Positions 7,132-15,076 of a stretch of 64,000 bases of DNA are shown in pieces. Each line of letters starts with the position of its first letter. Position 1 is the stretch's first letter. The notes beneath the pieces are model-generated. The model saw only the letters and a list, made by a program, of their open reading frames with translations, did no database searches and was not told the DNA's origin. The position numbers and the translations under genes are program-made. This stretch comes from Microbacterium testaceum (GTDB taxonomy: Bacteria > Actinomycetota > Actinomycetes > Actinomycetales > Microbacteriaceae), in the NCBI RefSeq assembly GCF_029761935.1, contig NZ_CP121699.1:1612001-1676000 (forward strand). Direction: 5' to 3'.

Positions 7132-8211
7132 GTGATCGTCCTCGCCCTGCTGGCATCCATCGCCGCCGCGGGAGTCGCCCTCACGATGCTCTTCCTGGCC
7201 CACGGTCGACCCGACGACGATCGGGGCGGAGAACGCGCCGACATGGTCCGGTACTTCGGTATGTCTGCGATCGCCGCCCTCGTGTGCGGGGCGATGAACG
7301 TCATGGAGACCGCGTGGGACTCGGTCGCCGCCGCGGCCGCCGGGAACGCGACCAACATCGTGGCGGTCGGACTGCTGTGGGCCGGCGCACGTCGATTGAA
7401 CGGTCGACGTGCGATCGGCGCCGTGAGCACGGGCGCCGGCGGCATCCTCCTCTTCGGCCTGACCTTCCTCGTCCCCCTGGACGACGCGACTCTCCTCAAA
7501 ACGGCCGGTCTCGTCGTGTTCTCGGCGCTGTGCGCGCTGGAATGCGCGCGCCCACCGGTCGGGCAGCTGGGCGGGGCACGGCTCCTCTCCTGGACGTTGA
7601 GCCTCTACGCCGCCTACAACCTCGCCCGCCTCACCGTCGCCGCCGCCTTCGGCATGGGGCCGCTGCTTCGGCCCGGCCCGGTATCGGCTGAGACCACGGC
7701 GGCCGTGAGCGCGGTCGCGATCGCCCTGGTCTCCGTGGGCGCCGTCTGGGTCGGTCGCCAGCTCGACGACGCCCCCGCGCCCGGAACGCGGGCCTTCGCG
7801 CGGGGAGCCCTCCGCCGTGAGACCAGTCGCCTGCTCTCGGAGCACGCCATCATCCGCGCGACCCTCGTCCGCGTCCCCGAGATCGACCTGATCCGCGCCG
7901 CCCACAGCGGCGAGCGGGGAGAGACGATGCTGCGCACCGTGGCCGACGCCGCGATGGATGCGGTGCCCGGTGCCGTCACCGGGATGCCGGCGCGCGACAC
8001 GGTGTTCGTCGTCGCCCCCGCAGCGACGGACGCAGCCGGGGTCGAGGAGTCGCTGCGCAACGCCTTCGCGCGCCGGATGCCGTCGATCGATTACGACGAC
8101 GTCCCCGATCTTGCCTTCGAGCACCATCTGCTCAGAGACGTCGACGACCTCTCGTGGCTCATGGAGAGCCGGCGGTCGCGACCGCGTCGGACGCAGTCCG
8201 GAAGCAACTGA
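7132..8211 (+). CDS. membrane protein with degenerate GGDEF-like tail
   Basis: This 359-residue protein has six or seven hydrophobic segments in its first ~205 residues and then a soluble cytosolic part of about 150 residues. The tail has the layout of a GGDEF domain: a paired helix, a strand pair and VFVVAP at the place where GGDEF-x-VLL would be, then a C-terminal helix. The GGDEF signature itself is gone (TGMPARDTVFVVAP). It resembles the architecture of the protein at 10869-11984. I infer a non-catalytic signalling or nucleotide-sensing role. The start is GTG 7132, with AAGGAG 10 nt upstream. It is divergent from the GT2 gene and converges with a lipoprotein gene. Confidence 0.6.
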   Translation: MIVLALLASIAAAGVALTMLFLAHGRPDDDRGGERADMVRYFGMSAIAALVCGAMNVMETAWDSVAAAAAGNATNIVAVGLLWAGARRLNGRRAIGAVSTGAGGILLFGLTFLVPLDDATLLKTAGLVVFSALCALECARPPVGQLGGARLLSWTLSLYAAYNLARLTVAAAFGMGPLLRPGPVSAETTAAVSAVAIALVSVGAVWVGRQLDDAPAPGTRAFARGALRRETSRLLSEHAIIRATLVRVPEIDLIRAAHSGERGETMLRTVADAAMDAVPGAVTGMPARDTVFVVAPAATDAAGVEESLRNAFARRMPSIDYDDVPDLAFEHHLLRDVDDLSWLMESRRSRPRRTQSGSN

Positions 8212-8226
8212 GTCCGACGCGCAGGG

Positions 8227-9027
8227 TCAGCCCTGGTTCGTGGTCTGTCCCCAGCCGGGCGCGCGTCCGTTCGTGCTCGATGTACCCGTGCTCTGCCCGT
8301 TCGTGGACTGTCCCTCGTCGGCGAAGATCGCGATCGGGAGGTACTGGTAGACGGTCTGCTGACTGAACGAGGTGTCGGTGTTGGCCGTTCCCTCGACGGC
8401 GACGTTCAGCGCGAACTCCAAGGTGATGCCGTAGGTGTCCGTCGGAAGCTGCCGGATCGAGGTGGTCGGCACGAGAAGACCACCCTGGAAGCTGTTTAGA
8501 AGCAGTCCCCGGTCGGAGCGCAGGGTGTCGGAGGGAACCAAGGTCCGCGGGTCGGCGCTGAACTGGAAGGGACTCGACACCTGGCCGCTGGTCTGCGCGG
8601 TCTGTGAAGTGATCGAGATGGACGAGACGTAGACGCGACGCTTCTGGGCGAGGACGGCCTTCTCGTCCACGCGGTTGTCGACGATGTTGATCGCGAACCC
8701 GAGCTGCTTCTCGTTCGTCGCGGTCCACTCCATCGTCCGCTTGGGATCGACCGCCCAGACATCGAGGCGCAGCTCGAGGCCGTCGGCGACTTGCGACGTC
8801 AGACGCACGGACCCGTCGTAGGTGAACTGCGAGTCGAAGGGCTTCGTGCCCGCCGACGACTGCGGCACGGGGGTGGGTACGACCACGGACGCATTGCTTC
8901 CGGCCTGTCCGGGGAACTGTCCGATGACGTCGGCGATCTGGCTGCAGCCGGACAGCATCGTCGGGACGAGGGCGAGGGCGGCGGCGGTTGCCGTTACGCG
9001 TGCACGACGGCGAGAGGGCATGCTCAC
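8227..9027 (-). CDS. lipoprotein, paralogue of 11985-12623
   Basis: This 266-residue exported protein has Arg-rich residues, a hydrophobic stretch and the lipobox LSGC, so it should be lipidated and held on the outer face of the membrane. The mature part is beta-rich (WTATNEKQLGFAINIVDN, VYVSSISIT, YGITLEFALNVAVEG) and ends in a Gly/Ser/Thr-rich tail. I know no family name. It is similar in layout and in several blocks to the lipoprotein at 11985-12623 on the other side of the kinase pair. I chose GTG 9027 because AGGAG lies 6 nt upstream. ATG at 9021 is also in frame. Context suggests a sensor or matrix component for the kinase or glycan locus. Confidence 0.65.
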   Translation of the reverse strand: MSMPSRRRARVTATAAALALVPTMLSGCSQIADVIGQFPGQAGSNASVVVPTPVPQSSAGTKPFDSQFTYDGSVRLTSQVADGLELRLDVWAVDPKRTMEWTATNEKQLGFAINIVDNRVDEKAVLAQKRRVYVSSISITSQTAQTSGQVSSPFQFSADPRTLVPSDTLRSDRGLLLNSFQGGLLVPTTSIRQLPTDTYGITLEFALNVAVEGTANTDTSFSQQTVYQYLPIAIFADEGQSTNGQSTGTSSTNGRAPGWGQTTNQG

Positions 9028-9189
9028 AGGTATCTCCTGAGGAACGAGCGCGAAACGCGCGAGAGGTCGATGATCGACCATCACGCTGCAGGATGCAGGC
9101 CTCAGGGGGAGTCTGACCGGGCGACGCGATCGGGATCACGCGCGGCGAGCAGAGACAGGATGGCGCGCAGAAGACTACACCACTCTCTA

Positions 9190-9195
9190 TACACT
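9190..9195 (+). promoter_or_regulatory. -10 box of the histidine kinase gene (leaderless)
   Basis: TACACT ends 6 nt before ATG 9202. GGAG at 9197-9200 is only 1 nt from the ATG and cannot serve as a Shine-Dalgarno site, so leaderless initiation is the simplest reading. Confidence 0.45.
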
Positions 9196-9201
9196 CGGAG
9201 A

Positions 9202-10869
9202 ATGGCATCCTTGAGGAGCGTCCCCCCGGCGGTTCCTCCGGAGGGCATTCCCGACGACGACACGACGAATCCGGGCAGTCGCACGCGTTCGGTGTGGCTC
9301 CTGCAGTTGGTGCTGGGCGCGAGTGTGGTCATCACGGTGCTGCTGGTCCAGGCTCTCGAGCCCTCCCTCTTCTCGCTGTGGCCGTTCTCGTCCGGGGTGG
9401 GCGTCATCATCGCGCTCACGGCGATCGCCATCGTGGTGCCTTGGCAGAAGCTGCCCCGGTCGGCGGTCGCCGCGATCCCGTTCGGCGACATCATCGGCAT
9501 CGGTCTGCTGAGCTTCGGAACCGACCTCCGCTTCGGTTACTTCTGGGTCTTCCCCATCATCTGGATCGCCACCCACTTCACCCTCGTCTACCTGATCTCG
9601 GCGATCAGCGCGGTCGGCGTCATCATCGTCGTGGATGCCACGGTGAACGCGTCCGGCCCGGTGACGGCGCTCCGACTGATCGTCGTCCTCCTGTCGCTCG
9701 CCTTCATCGCCATCACGTCGTTCCTCTCGGCCCGGCAGACGAGGGCGTTCAAGCAGCTGCTGCGACGGCAGGCCAGCCGTCTGCAGGGGACTCTCCAGCG
9801 CGTGTCCGGTCAGGAACGGCGCGTCTCGCAGATGCTGAACGGGCTCGACACCGGCATCGCGCGCCTGTCGGTCGACGGCGAGGTGCTCGCCCTGAACGAC
9901 ACCTACGTCGCCCTCTACGGGGTCGAGCGCGACGAACCGCAGCGCCCCGGGTCGGCTGTCGAATACGCGACGCTGAGGGGCGAGCCTCTGCCCGAGGCGG
10001 AGCGACCCTTCGCGCGCGCGTCGCGGGGCGAGCAGTTCGACGACGAGCGTGTGTGGCTGTTCGATCCGCACGGGGAGTGGCACGCCCTGTCCGCCTCGAC
10101 CCGACGACTCATCTCTTCAGACGAGCCCGAGAGCACGCTGCTGATCGTCCACGACATCACCGCACTGATCGAGTCGGAGCGCGCCCGTGAACGCCTCGCC
10201 GCCACGGTGTCCCACGAGCTGCGCAACCCGCTGACGGCGATCATCGGACACGCGGATCTCGCCCTCGACGATCCGAACCTGTCCCCCAAGGTCCGGGAGC
10301 AGCTCGAGGTGATCGCTGGCGCCGGCGAGCGGATGCAGAAGCTCATCTCCGAGATCCTCGCGACGTCTCGAGGTGTGTTCCGCGAGACCTCCTCCCCCGT
10401 CGCCGCCGACGCGAGTCGGATCATCGCGTCGTCGCTGGCGTCGTTCCGCCCCGCGGCCGCAGCGCGTCGGGTGAGCGTCGTGGACGATCTGCCGGAATCG
10501 GCCGAGGTCGGCGGAGACGCCTTCCGTCTCCGCCAGGCGTTCGACAACATCCTGAGCAATGCCATCAAGTACACCCCGGCGGGGGGAACGATCCGCATCT
10601 CGGGCGAGGTCTCGGAGGAGGACGTGATCCTGCACTTCGCGGACACGGGGATCGGCATCCACCCCGATGACCTCGAGCGCGTCTTCGATCCGTATTTCCG
10701 CGCGCAGTCCGTCCGCGAGAGCCCCACACCCGGGACCGGGCTCGGAATGGGCATCATCCGCAGCATCGTCGAGGATCAGGGCGGTTCGCTCTTCCTCGAG
10801 AGCGAGCTGGGCGCAGGCACGACGGTCACGGTGATCCTGCCCGCCCGCGCCGAAGCCGGAGCCGCCTGA
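9202..10869 (+). CDS. membrane PAS-domain sensor histidine kinase
   Basis: This 555-residue protein has about five to six membrane segments (residues 30-180), a PAS-like domain (about 212-320), then HisKA with SHELRNPLTAIIGH (phospho-acceptor His338) and an HATPase domain with NILSNAIKYTP, DTGIGI, VFDPYF and GTGLGMGI. All catalytic boxes are intact. It should sense an envelope or membrane signal and phosphorylate a response regulator. None is adjacent, and the OmpR-type regulator at 4488-5426 is the nearest candidate. I chose ATG 9202 because the protein there has a clean N-terminus and a TACACT box 6 nt upstream. The frame extends upstream only through antisense of the lipoprotein gene. Its stop overlaps the next gene by one base. 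Confidence 0.9.
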   Translation: MASLRSVPPAVPPEGIPDDDTTNPGSRTRSVWLLQLVLGASVVITVLLVQALEPSLFSLWPFSSGVGVIIALTAIAIVVPWQKLPRSAVAAIPFGDIIGIGLLSFGTDLRFGYFWVFPIIWIATHFTLVYLISAISAVGVIIVVDATVNASGPVTALRLIVVLLSLAFIAITSFLSARQTRAFKQLLRRQASRLQGTLQRVSGQERRVSQMLNGLDTGIARLSVDGEVLALNDTYVALYGVERDEPQRPGSAVEYATLRGEPLPEAERPFARASRGEQFDDERVWLFDPHGEWHALSASTRRLISSDEPESTLLIVHDITALIESERARERLAATVSHELRNPLTAIIGHADLALDDPNLSPKVREQLEVIAGAGERMQKLISEILATSRGVFRETSSPVAADASRIIASSLASFRPAAAARRVSVVDDLPESAEVGGDAFRLRQAFDNILSNAIKYTPAGGTIRISGEVSEEDVILHFADTGIGIHPDDLERVFDPYFRAQSVRESPTPGTGLGMGIIRSIVEDQGGSLFLESELGAGTTVTVILPARAEAGAA

Positions 10870-11984
10870 TGCCGTCGGACGTCCTGTCCAATCTTGGTTT
10901 GGCGCAGGCGACGGTCGCGACCCTCGGGACCGTGATGATCATCGGGTTGGGCTTCTTGCACCGTCCCTCCCGGTCCGCGCTGCTGTGGTCGCTGGCGTTC
11001 GTGTTGGCGATGTCGAGCACCTGGGTCTCGGTCACCGGGGCGATCCTCGGGGACGAGACCGTCCGTCGCGCCGGCCTCGGTCTCATGCTGGGGGCCCCCG
11101 CCCTCATCTGGTCGGGCTTCCGTGCGCGTCGCGGGGCGCGCGCCCTTCCCTGGGTCGGGGCCGCCCAGGCCGTGGCGACGGCGCTCGTCTTCGTCCTCGT
11201 CACCGATCTCAACGCCTACGGTCTCGTGTTCCGCTTGGCGTTCGTCGGCTCCTCGGTCTTCGCGGGTCTCACCGTGTGGGAGTTGCGGCTCGCCGCCGAC
11301 CGCCTTGAACGCTTGGCGCTCCCCCTGACGATCGTCTCGGCCGCCTTCGTGGCGCTGGGGGTCGGGACGCTGATCTCGGGGCTCGCCGCGCCCACGACGC
11401 TGGGCGATCTCGAACTGCCGCGAGTCCTCAACGGGCTGGGGATGCTGATCTTCCTCGTGTGCGCCACGGTCTCACTGCTGTATTTCACCTCGGTCTCCCC
11501 GAGTGGCCGACGCGCGGCATCGAGTTGGCCGCACTTCGTCGTCACCGCCACCGACCGCCTGTCCCGCGCGGAGCGCGCGCACGAGGAATCGTGGGCCGTC
11601 TTGAGCGTCCGTCTCGACGACCCCGCCCAGCTGCGGAGTGCTGCGGGCGAGAGCGGTTGGCTCAGCCTGGTCGCGCGGTTCGAGGCGATCGTGGCCGATA
11701 CCTTTCCCGCCGAGGCGGACTTGGGCCGGGAGATCCGCGGCCGCGTGGTGGTCGTCGTCTCCCGTCCGGACTCGGTACTCCGCGAGCACGTGCGCTCCGT
11801 CCTGCGCCGGGTCACCGAACTCGACGTCTCCGCCTTCATCGACATCCAGCTCTCCGCGAGCGTCGGATGGGTTCCGGCGGCGACCGGCGGTTACGATCTG
11901 ACCTCGCTCATCGCCGCAGCGGACGCGGCGGCCGGGGAGGCGACGCGCCACGGCGGCGACCGGTGGGAGCGCGTCAGAGCCTGA
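10869..11984 (+). CDS. membrane protein with degenerate GGDEF domain
   Basis: This 371-residue protein has six or seven hydrophobic segments (about 10-205) and a C-terminal ~155-residue domain. That domain ends with SASVGWVPAATGGYDLTSLIAAADAAA and GEATRHGGDRWE, the usual end of a GGDEF domain (SIGVA...LL--AD-AL--AK--G-DR). At the active site the sequence is LGREIRGRVVVVVS, so the GGDEF loop and metal-binding acids are missing and it should not make c-di-GMP. It may bind a nucleotide or act as a scaffold. The start ATG overlaps the kinase stop (TGATG), so the two are made together. It converges with the next gene with no base between the stop codons. Confidence 0.7.
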   Translation: MPSDVLSNLGLAQATVATLGTVMIIGLGFLHRPSRSALLWSLAFVLAMSSTWVSVTGAILGDETVRRAGLGLMLGAPALIWSGFRARRGARALPWVGAAQAVATALVFVLVTDLNAYGLVFRLAFVGSSVFAGLTVWELRLAADRLERLALPLTIVSAAFVALGVGTLISGLAAPTTLGDLELPRVLNGLGMLIFLVCATVSLLYFTSVSPSGRRAASSWPHFVVTATDRLSRAERAHEESWAVLSVRLDDPAQLRSAAGESGWLSLVARFEAIVADTFPAEADLGREIRGRVVVVVSRPDSVLREHVRSVLRRVTELDVSAFIDIQLSASVGWVPAATGGYDLTSLIAAADAAAGEATRHGGDRWERVRA

Positions 11985-12623
11985 TCAGCCGCCGGTGCCG
12001 GCGTCTCCGCCCCCCGCGATCGCCACGGTCAGCGAATCGCTGGCCGTCTGCTTCGCGAACTCGTTCGACGTGGGGGTGGTCTGAACCAAGAACTCGAAGG
12101 TGAACTGAAGGGTGACGAATGTCGCCTCCGCCGGAACCTCTCCGACGTTGAACGTCTGCGAGTAGCTGTACGGCGAAAGGACCAGGTAACCCGGAGCATC
12201 CGTCTGGTCGCTCTGGGGCGAGAGCGCAGCGAACGACTGCGACGCGTTGCCCGGTACCGCCGTCATCGTTGCCCGCTGCAGGTACACCTTCTGCCCGTCG
12301 TTGGGCGTCACCGTCGTCTCCATCGAGAGGTTGACGGGCTTGAGAGCGGTCGCCGTCCAGCGGTCCATCGAGAGCGTGGACCAGTAGTTCACCGTGGCGG
12401 CGACGGATCCTGCCGTGAGCGAACGTTGCGTGGACCCGCTCGACAGGTCGTTGCGGACGGGCTGCGGGACCGTCGTCATCGTGGCCGTGGGCGACGCGGA
12501 CGCGGGCGCTTGACCGCCACCCTGAGCCCACGGAGGAGCTCCGCACCCGGTGAGACCGAGGACGGCCGTCACCGCCACGGCCGTGCCGAAAACCGCTCTG
12601 CGGCGACGCGCTGCGAGACGCAT
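11985..12623 (-). CDS. lipoprotein, paralogue of 8227-9027
   Basis: This 212-residue exported protein has a start MRLAARRRRAVF, a hydrophobic core and the lipobox LTGC. The mature chain has a Pro/Ala/Ser/Thr linker and then blocks that align with the lipoprotein at 8227-9027: DRWTATALKPVNLSMETTV, VYLQRATMTAV and VTLQFTFEFLV. The function is unknown. The pair flanks the kinase and degenerate-GGDEF genes, which suggests related extracellular inputs or matrix roles. ATG 12623 has GGGGGAGG 4-5 nt upstream. A TACACT box at 12650-12655 is a likely -10 with a leader of about 20 nt. Confidence 0.65.
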   Translation of the reverse strand: MRLAARRRRAVFGTAVAVTAVLGLTGCGAPPWAQGGGQAPASASPTATMTTVPQPVRNDLSSGSTQRSLTAGSVAATVNYWSTLSMDRWTATALKPVNLSMETTVTPNDGQKVYLQRATMTAVPGNASQSFAALSPQSDQTDAPGYLVLSPYSYSQTFNVGEVPAEATFVTLQFTFEFLVQTTPTSNEFAKQTASDSLTVAIAGGGDAGTGG

Positions 12624-12649
12624 GAATCCTCCCCCGGACCTTTCCCCCC

Positions 12650-12655
12650 AGTGTA
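12650..12655 (-). promoter_or_regulatory. -10 box for the lipoprotein at 11985-12623
   Basis: TACACT reads on the minus strand 26 nt before ATG 12623, leaving room for the visible ribosome binding site. The -35 is weak. Confidence 0.35.
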
Positions 12656-12736
12656 GGTGGCGTGGAGTCGGGTACCGCCGACCACAGGTGCTGGCCTCGT
12701 TGGCGCCGGGGGCGCGGGAATCATCGCCGTACCGAT

Positions 12737-13429
12737 TCACGACGCCGCGAAGCTGTGGCCCTGCGTCACCTCTGCGGTGATGAGGATGGGCAGGTGATCG
12801 CTGAGCCCCTGGGGCAGCGTCTTGATGTGCGCGATGTCGAACCCGATCGACGTCGCGAAGTCGTAGTGGCCCCGGAAGAAGCGGTAGCGGGTGTAGGTGC
12901 GGGCATCGCTGAGGGTGAGCTCGTACCCCTGGTCTCGTACTTTCTGCCCCAGGTTCTCTTTGAACACCGGATAGTTGTAGTCGCCCACCATCAGCGCGGG
13001 CAGACCGGGGCCGAGGTTCTGCAACTCAGCCAGAGCGGTGCGGATCTGGTGGCGGCGCAGGGAGTTGAGCGCGGTCAGCGGCGCCGCGTGGAACGACGCG
13101 ACGATGACGTCGCGCCCACCGTCGATGTCGCGCAACCGCACGCCCAGCATGCGCTCCTCCGCGGGCTTGAGGACGTAGTCGTGCAGGGACTTCTTCAGCC
13201 CGATGGCACGGACCTCTTCGGCGCGGAAGGTGTTCTCGCGGTAATAGACGGCGAGACCCAGGCGGTTGCGCTGAGTCGCCTCCGCAAGCCGGAGACCGCC
13301 GATATGCTCGGGGATGTCGGTGGAGTCGCACTCCTGCAGGCAGAGCACGTCGACCTCGTGCGTGTCGACGAGGGCGACGAGCTCACCGGCGGCGCGGTGC
13401 TTGTTGAGGTTGTACGAGATGACCTTCAT
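12737..13429 (-). CDS. endonuclease/exonuclease/phosphatase (EEP) family protein
   Basis: This 230-residue cytosolic protein has the EEP fold marks in order: ISYNLNKHR at the N-terminus, CLQECDS (metal-binding Glu), ASFHAAPL (His), MVGDYNYP (the D-x-N pair) and LSDHLPI (catalytic Asp-His). These enzymes cut phosphodiester or phosphomonoester bonds in nucleic acids, lipids or inositol phosphates. The substrate here is not clear. All catalytic residues are present. I chose ATG 13429, where the first strand begins. A TATGCT box at 13439-13444 lies 9 nt upstream, giving a leader of only about 3 nt. It overlaps no other gene and sits downstream of truA on the same strand. Confidence 0.82.
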   Translation of the reverse strand: MKVISYNLNKHRAAGELVALVDTHEVDVLCLQECDSTDIPEHIGGLRLAEATQRNRLGLAVYYRENTFRAEEVRAIGLKKSLHDYVLKPAEERMLGVRLRDIDGGRDVIVASFHAAPLTALNSLRRHQIRTALAELQNLGPGLPALMVGDYNYPVFKENLGQKVRDQGYELTLSDARTYTRYRFFRGHYDFATSIGFDIAHIKTLPQGLSDHLPILITAEVTQGHSFAAS

Positions 13430-13438
13430 GGCCCACAC

Positions 13439-13444
13439 AGCATA
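13439..13444 (-). promoter_or_regulatory. -10 box of the EEP gene
   Basis: TATGCT on the minus strand lies 9 nt before ATG 13429. An in-frame GTG begins directly after the box and is too close to be the start. Confidence 0.35.
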
Positions 13445-13498
13445 CGACCGGCGTCGAAGAGCGGGGCGAGGGTTGCGCTCACGCCGCTCGAGGCGGAT

Positions 13499-14356
13499 TC
13501 AGGATGCCGCGTCGTCGGCGTCGCGACGGTTGCGCGTCTGCTCGGCCCGCGCGGCGAGCAGGTCATCCGCGGGGTAGCCGACCTCGGCAAGCACGAGACC
13601 GCGGGCTGCCAGCACCTTTGTCTCCGGAATGCGCAGGCGCGCGTCCCGGATGGCGACGACATCGTCGACTCCGATCCGCCCCTCCCCCACGGCGACGCAC
13701 GCGCCGACGAGGGCGCGCACCATGCTGTGGCAGAAGGCGTCCGCGCGCACGTTGGCGACCAACACACCGTCGTCACCGCGCCGCCAGTCGTATTCGAGCA
13801 AGGTCCGGATCGTCGTGGCCTCCTCGCGCGCTTTGCAGTACGCGGCGAAGTCATGAAGTCCGATCAAGCGCCCCGCGGCGGCATCCATCGCCTCGACGTC
13901 GAGCGTGCTTCGCAGTGTGGTCGTCCGCAGCCGGTCGAGGGGGTCGTAGCCGGTCGTCGCGTCGGCCAGACGGTAGCTGTACCGGCGCCAGACGGCCGAG
14001 AATCGTGCGTCGAACCCTTCGGGGGCGATCGAGGTGCGACGCACCGTCACGTCGGGATACGCACCGAGGACTCCCCGCACGCGGCCGGCGAGGGCAGCGA
14101 CGGCATCCCCCTCGTCGTTGTCACGCCTGCGGCGGGGCAGACGGGCCGCCTGCTCCTCGTCGAGGTCGAGATGCGCGACCTGTCCGCTCGCGTGTACACC
14201 TGCATCGGTTCGCCCGGCCACGACCAGTCGCGGTGAGCCCCCGACGATGCGCTCGAGCGCGGTCTCGAGATCGCCCTGCACCGTGCGCAACCCGGGCTGG
14301 CGGGCCCAGCCGCGGAAGTGCGAGCCGTCGTAGGCGATGTCGAGACGGATGCGCAC
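13499..14356 (-). CDS. truA: tRNA pseudouridine(38-40) synthase TruA
   Basis: This 285-residue TruA converts uridines 38-40 in the anticodon arm of many tRNAs to pseudouridine. The N-terminus LDIAYDGSHFRGWARQPGLR and the catalytic motif GRTDAGVHA (Asp near residue 52) are exact family marks, followed by RRYSYRLA and a C-terminal FCHSMVRALVGACV block. The start is GTG 14356. A TAGGCT box ends 6 nt before it, which would make the mRNA leaderless, although GGAGG also lies 3-4 nt upstream. In many actinobacteria truA follows rplQ as here, but a strong hairpin lies between them, so it may be expressed mostly from its own promoter. Confidence 0.95.
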   Translation of the reverse strand: MRIRLDIAYDGSHFRGWARQPGLRTVQGDLETALERIVGGSPRLVVAGRTDAGVHASGQVAHLDLDEEQAARLPRRRRDNDEGDAVAALAGRVRGVLGAYPDVTVRRTSIAPEGFDARFSAVWRRYSYRLADATTGYDPLDRLRTTTLRSTLDVEAMDAAAGRLIGLHDFAAYCKAREEATTIRTLLEYDWRRGDDGVLVANVRADAFCHSMVRALVGACVAVGEGRIGVDDVVAIRDARLRIPETKVLAARGLVLAEVGYPADDLLAARAEQTRNRRDADDAAS

Positions 14357-14362
14357 GCCTCC

Positions 14363-14368
14363 AGCCTA
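14363..14368 (-). promoter_or_regulatory. -10 box of truA (leaderless)
   Basis: TAGGCT on the minus strand ends 6 nt before GTG 14356. The -35 is not obvious. Confidence 0.4.
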
Positions 14369-14422
14369 CGAGCGCCGAGGGGCGCTCGCGAACGCGAGCG
14401 GGCGACAACCGTGCGCGAACGA

Positions 14423-14455
14423 CGAAGCCCCCACCCTGATCGGGTGGGGGCTTCG
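14423..14455 (-). terminator. terminator after rplQ
   Basis: A perfect 14-bp stem (14423-14436 with 14442-14455) with a 5-nt loop lies 15 nt past the rplQ stop. No long T tract follows on the minus strand. It is the likely end of the S10-spc-alpha superoperon. Confidence 0.7.
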
Positions 14456-14470
14456 TATGAGCGGGGAGGC

Positions 14471-15034
14471 TCAGGCCTTGGCGTCGTCCTGGACGGCGTC
14501 GTCGGCGGCGGCCTCGGCGGCAGCGCCCTCCTCTGGCGACTCGGCGCCGGCCTCGGCGGCCTCGTCGTTCGAGGTCTCCTCAGCAGCGGTCTCGTCGGCG
14601 GTGGGCTGCTCGGCGGCGGCCGGGGCGGCAGCGGCGGCGGGGGCCGCAGCGGTCTTGTTCGACGCCTTCTTCGCGACGGGCTCGAGCACGAGCTCGATCA
14701 CGGCCATGGGGGCGTTGTCGCCCTTGCGGTTGCCGACCTTGGTGATGCGGGTGTAGCCGCCGTCACGCTCGGCCACCAGGGGCGCGATCTCGGTGAAGAG
14801 GGTGTGCACGACCTCTTTGTCGCCGATGACGCTCAGCACGCGACGACGCGCGTGGAGGTCGCCACGCTTGGCGAAGGTGATGAGGCGCTCAGCGAGCGGG
14901 CGGAGGCGCTTGGCCTTCGTCTCGGTCGTCTTGATCGACTTGTGCGTGTAGAGGGCTGCCGCGAGGTTCGCGAGAAGCAGACGCTCGTGGGCCGGGCCGC
15001 CTCCGAGGCGGGGACCCTTCGTGGGCTTGGGCAT
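14471..15034 (-). CDS. rplQ: 50S ribosomal protein L17
   Basis: This 187-residue L17 binds 23S rRNA near the peptide exit tunnel. [20 protein letters not shown] and [20 protein letters not shown] are invariant family blocks. The core ends around residue 120, and the rest is an unusually long Ala/Glu/Asp-rich tail typical of actinobacterial L17 and probably disordered. GGAG lies 9 nt before the ATG. It follows rpoA by 42 nt. Confidence 0.97.
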   Translation of the reverse strand: MPKPTKGPRLGGGPAHERLLLANLAAALYTHKSIKTTETKAKRLRPLAERLITFAKRGDLHARRRVLSVIGDKEVVHTLFTEIAPLVAERDGGYTRITKVGNRKGDNAPMAVIELVLEPVAKKASNKTAAAPAAAAAPAAAEQPTADETAAEETSNDEAAEAGAESPEEGAAAEAAADDAVQDDAKA

Positions 15035-15076
15035 GTCTTATTACTCCAGGAGAAGGTTCGGTCGGGTCCGACGGGG

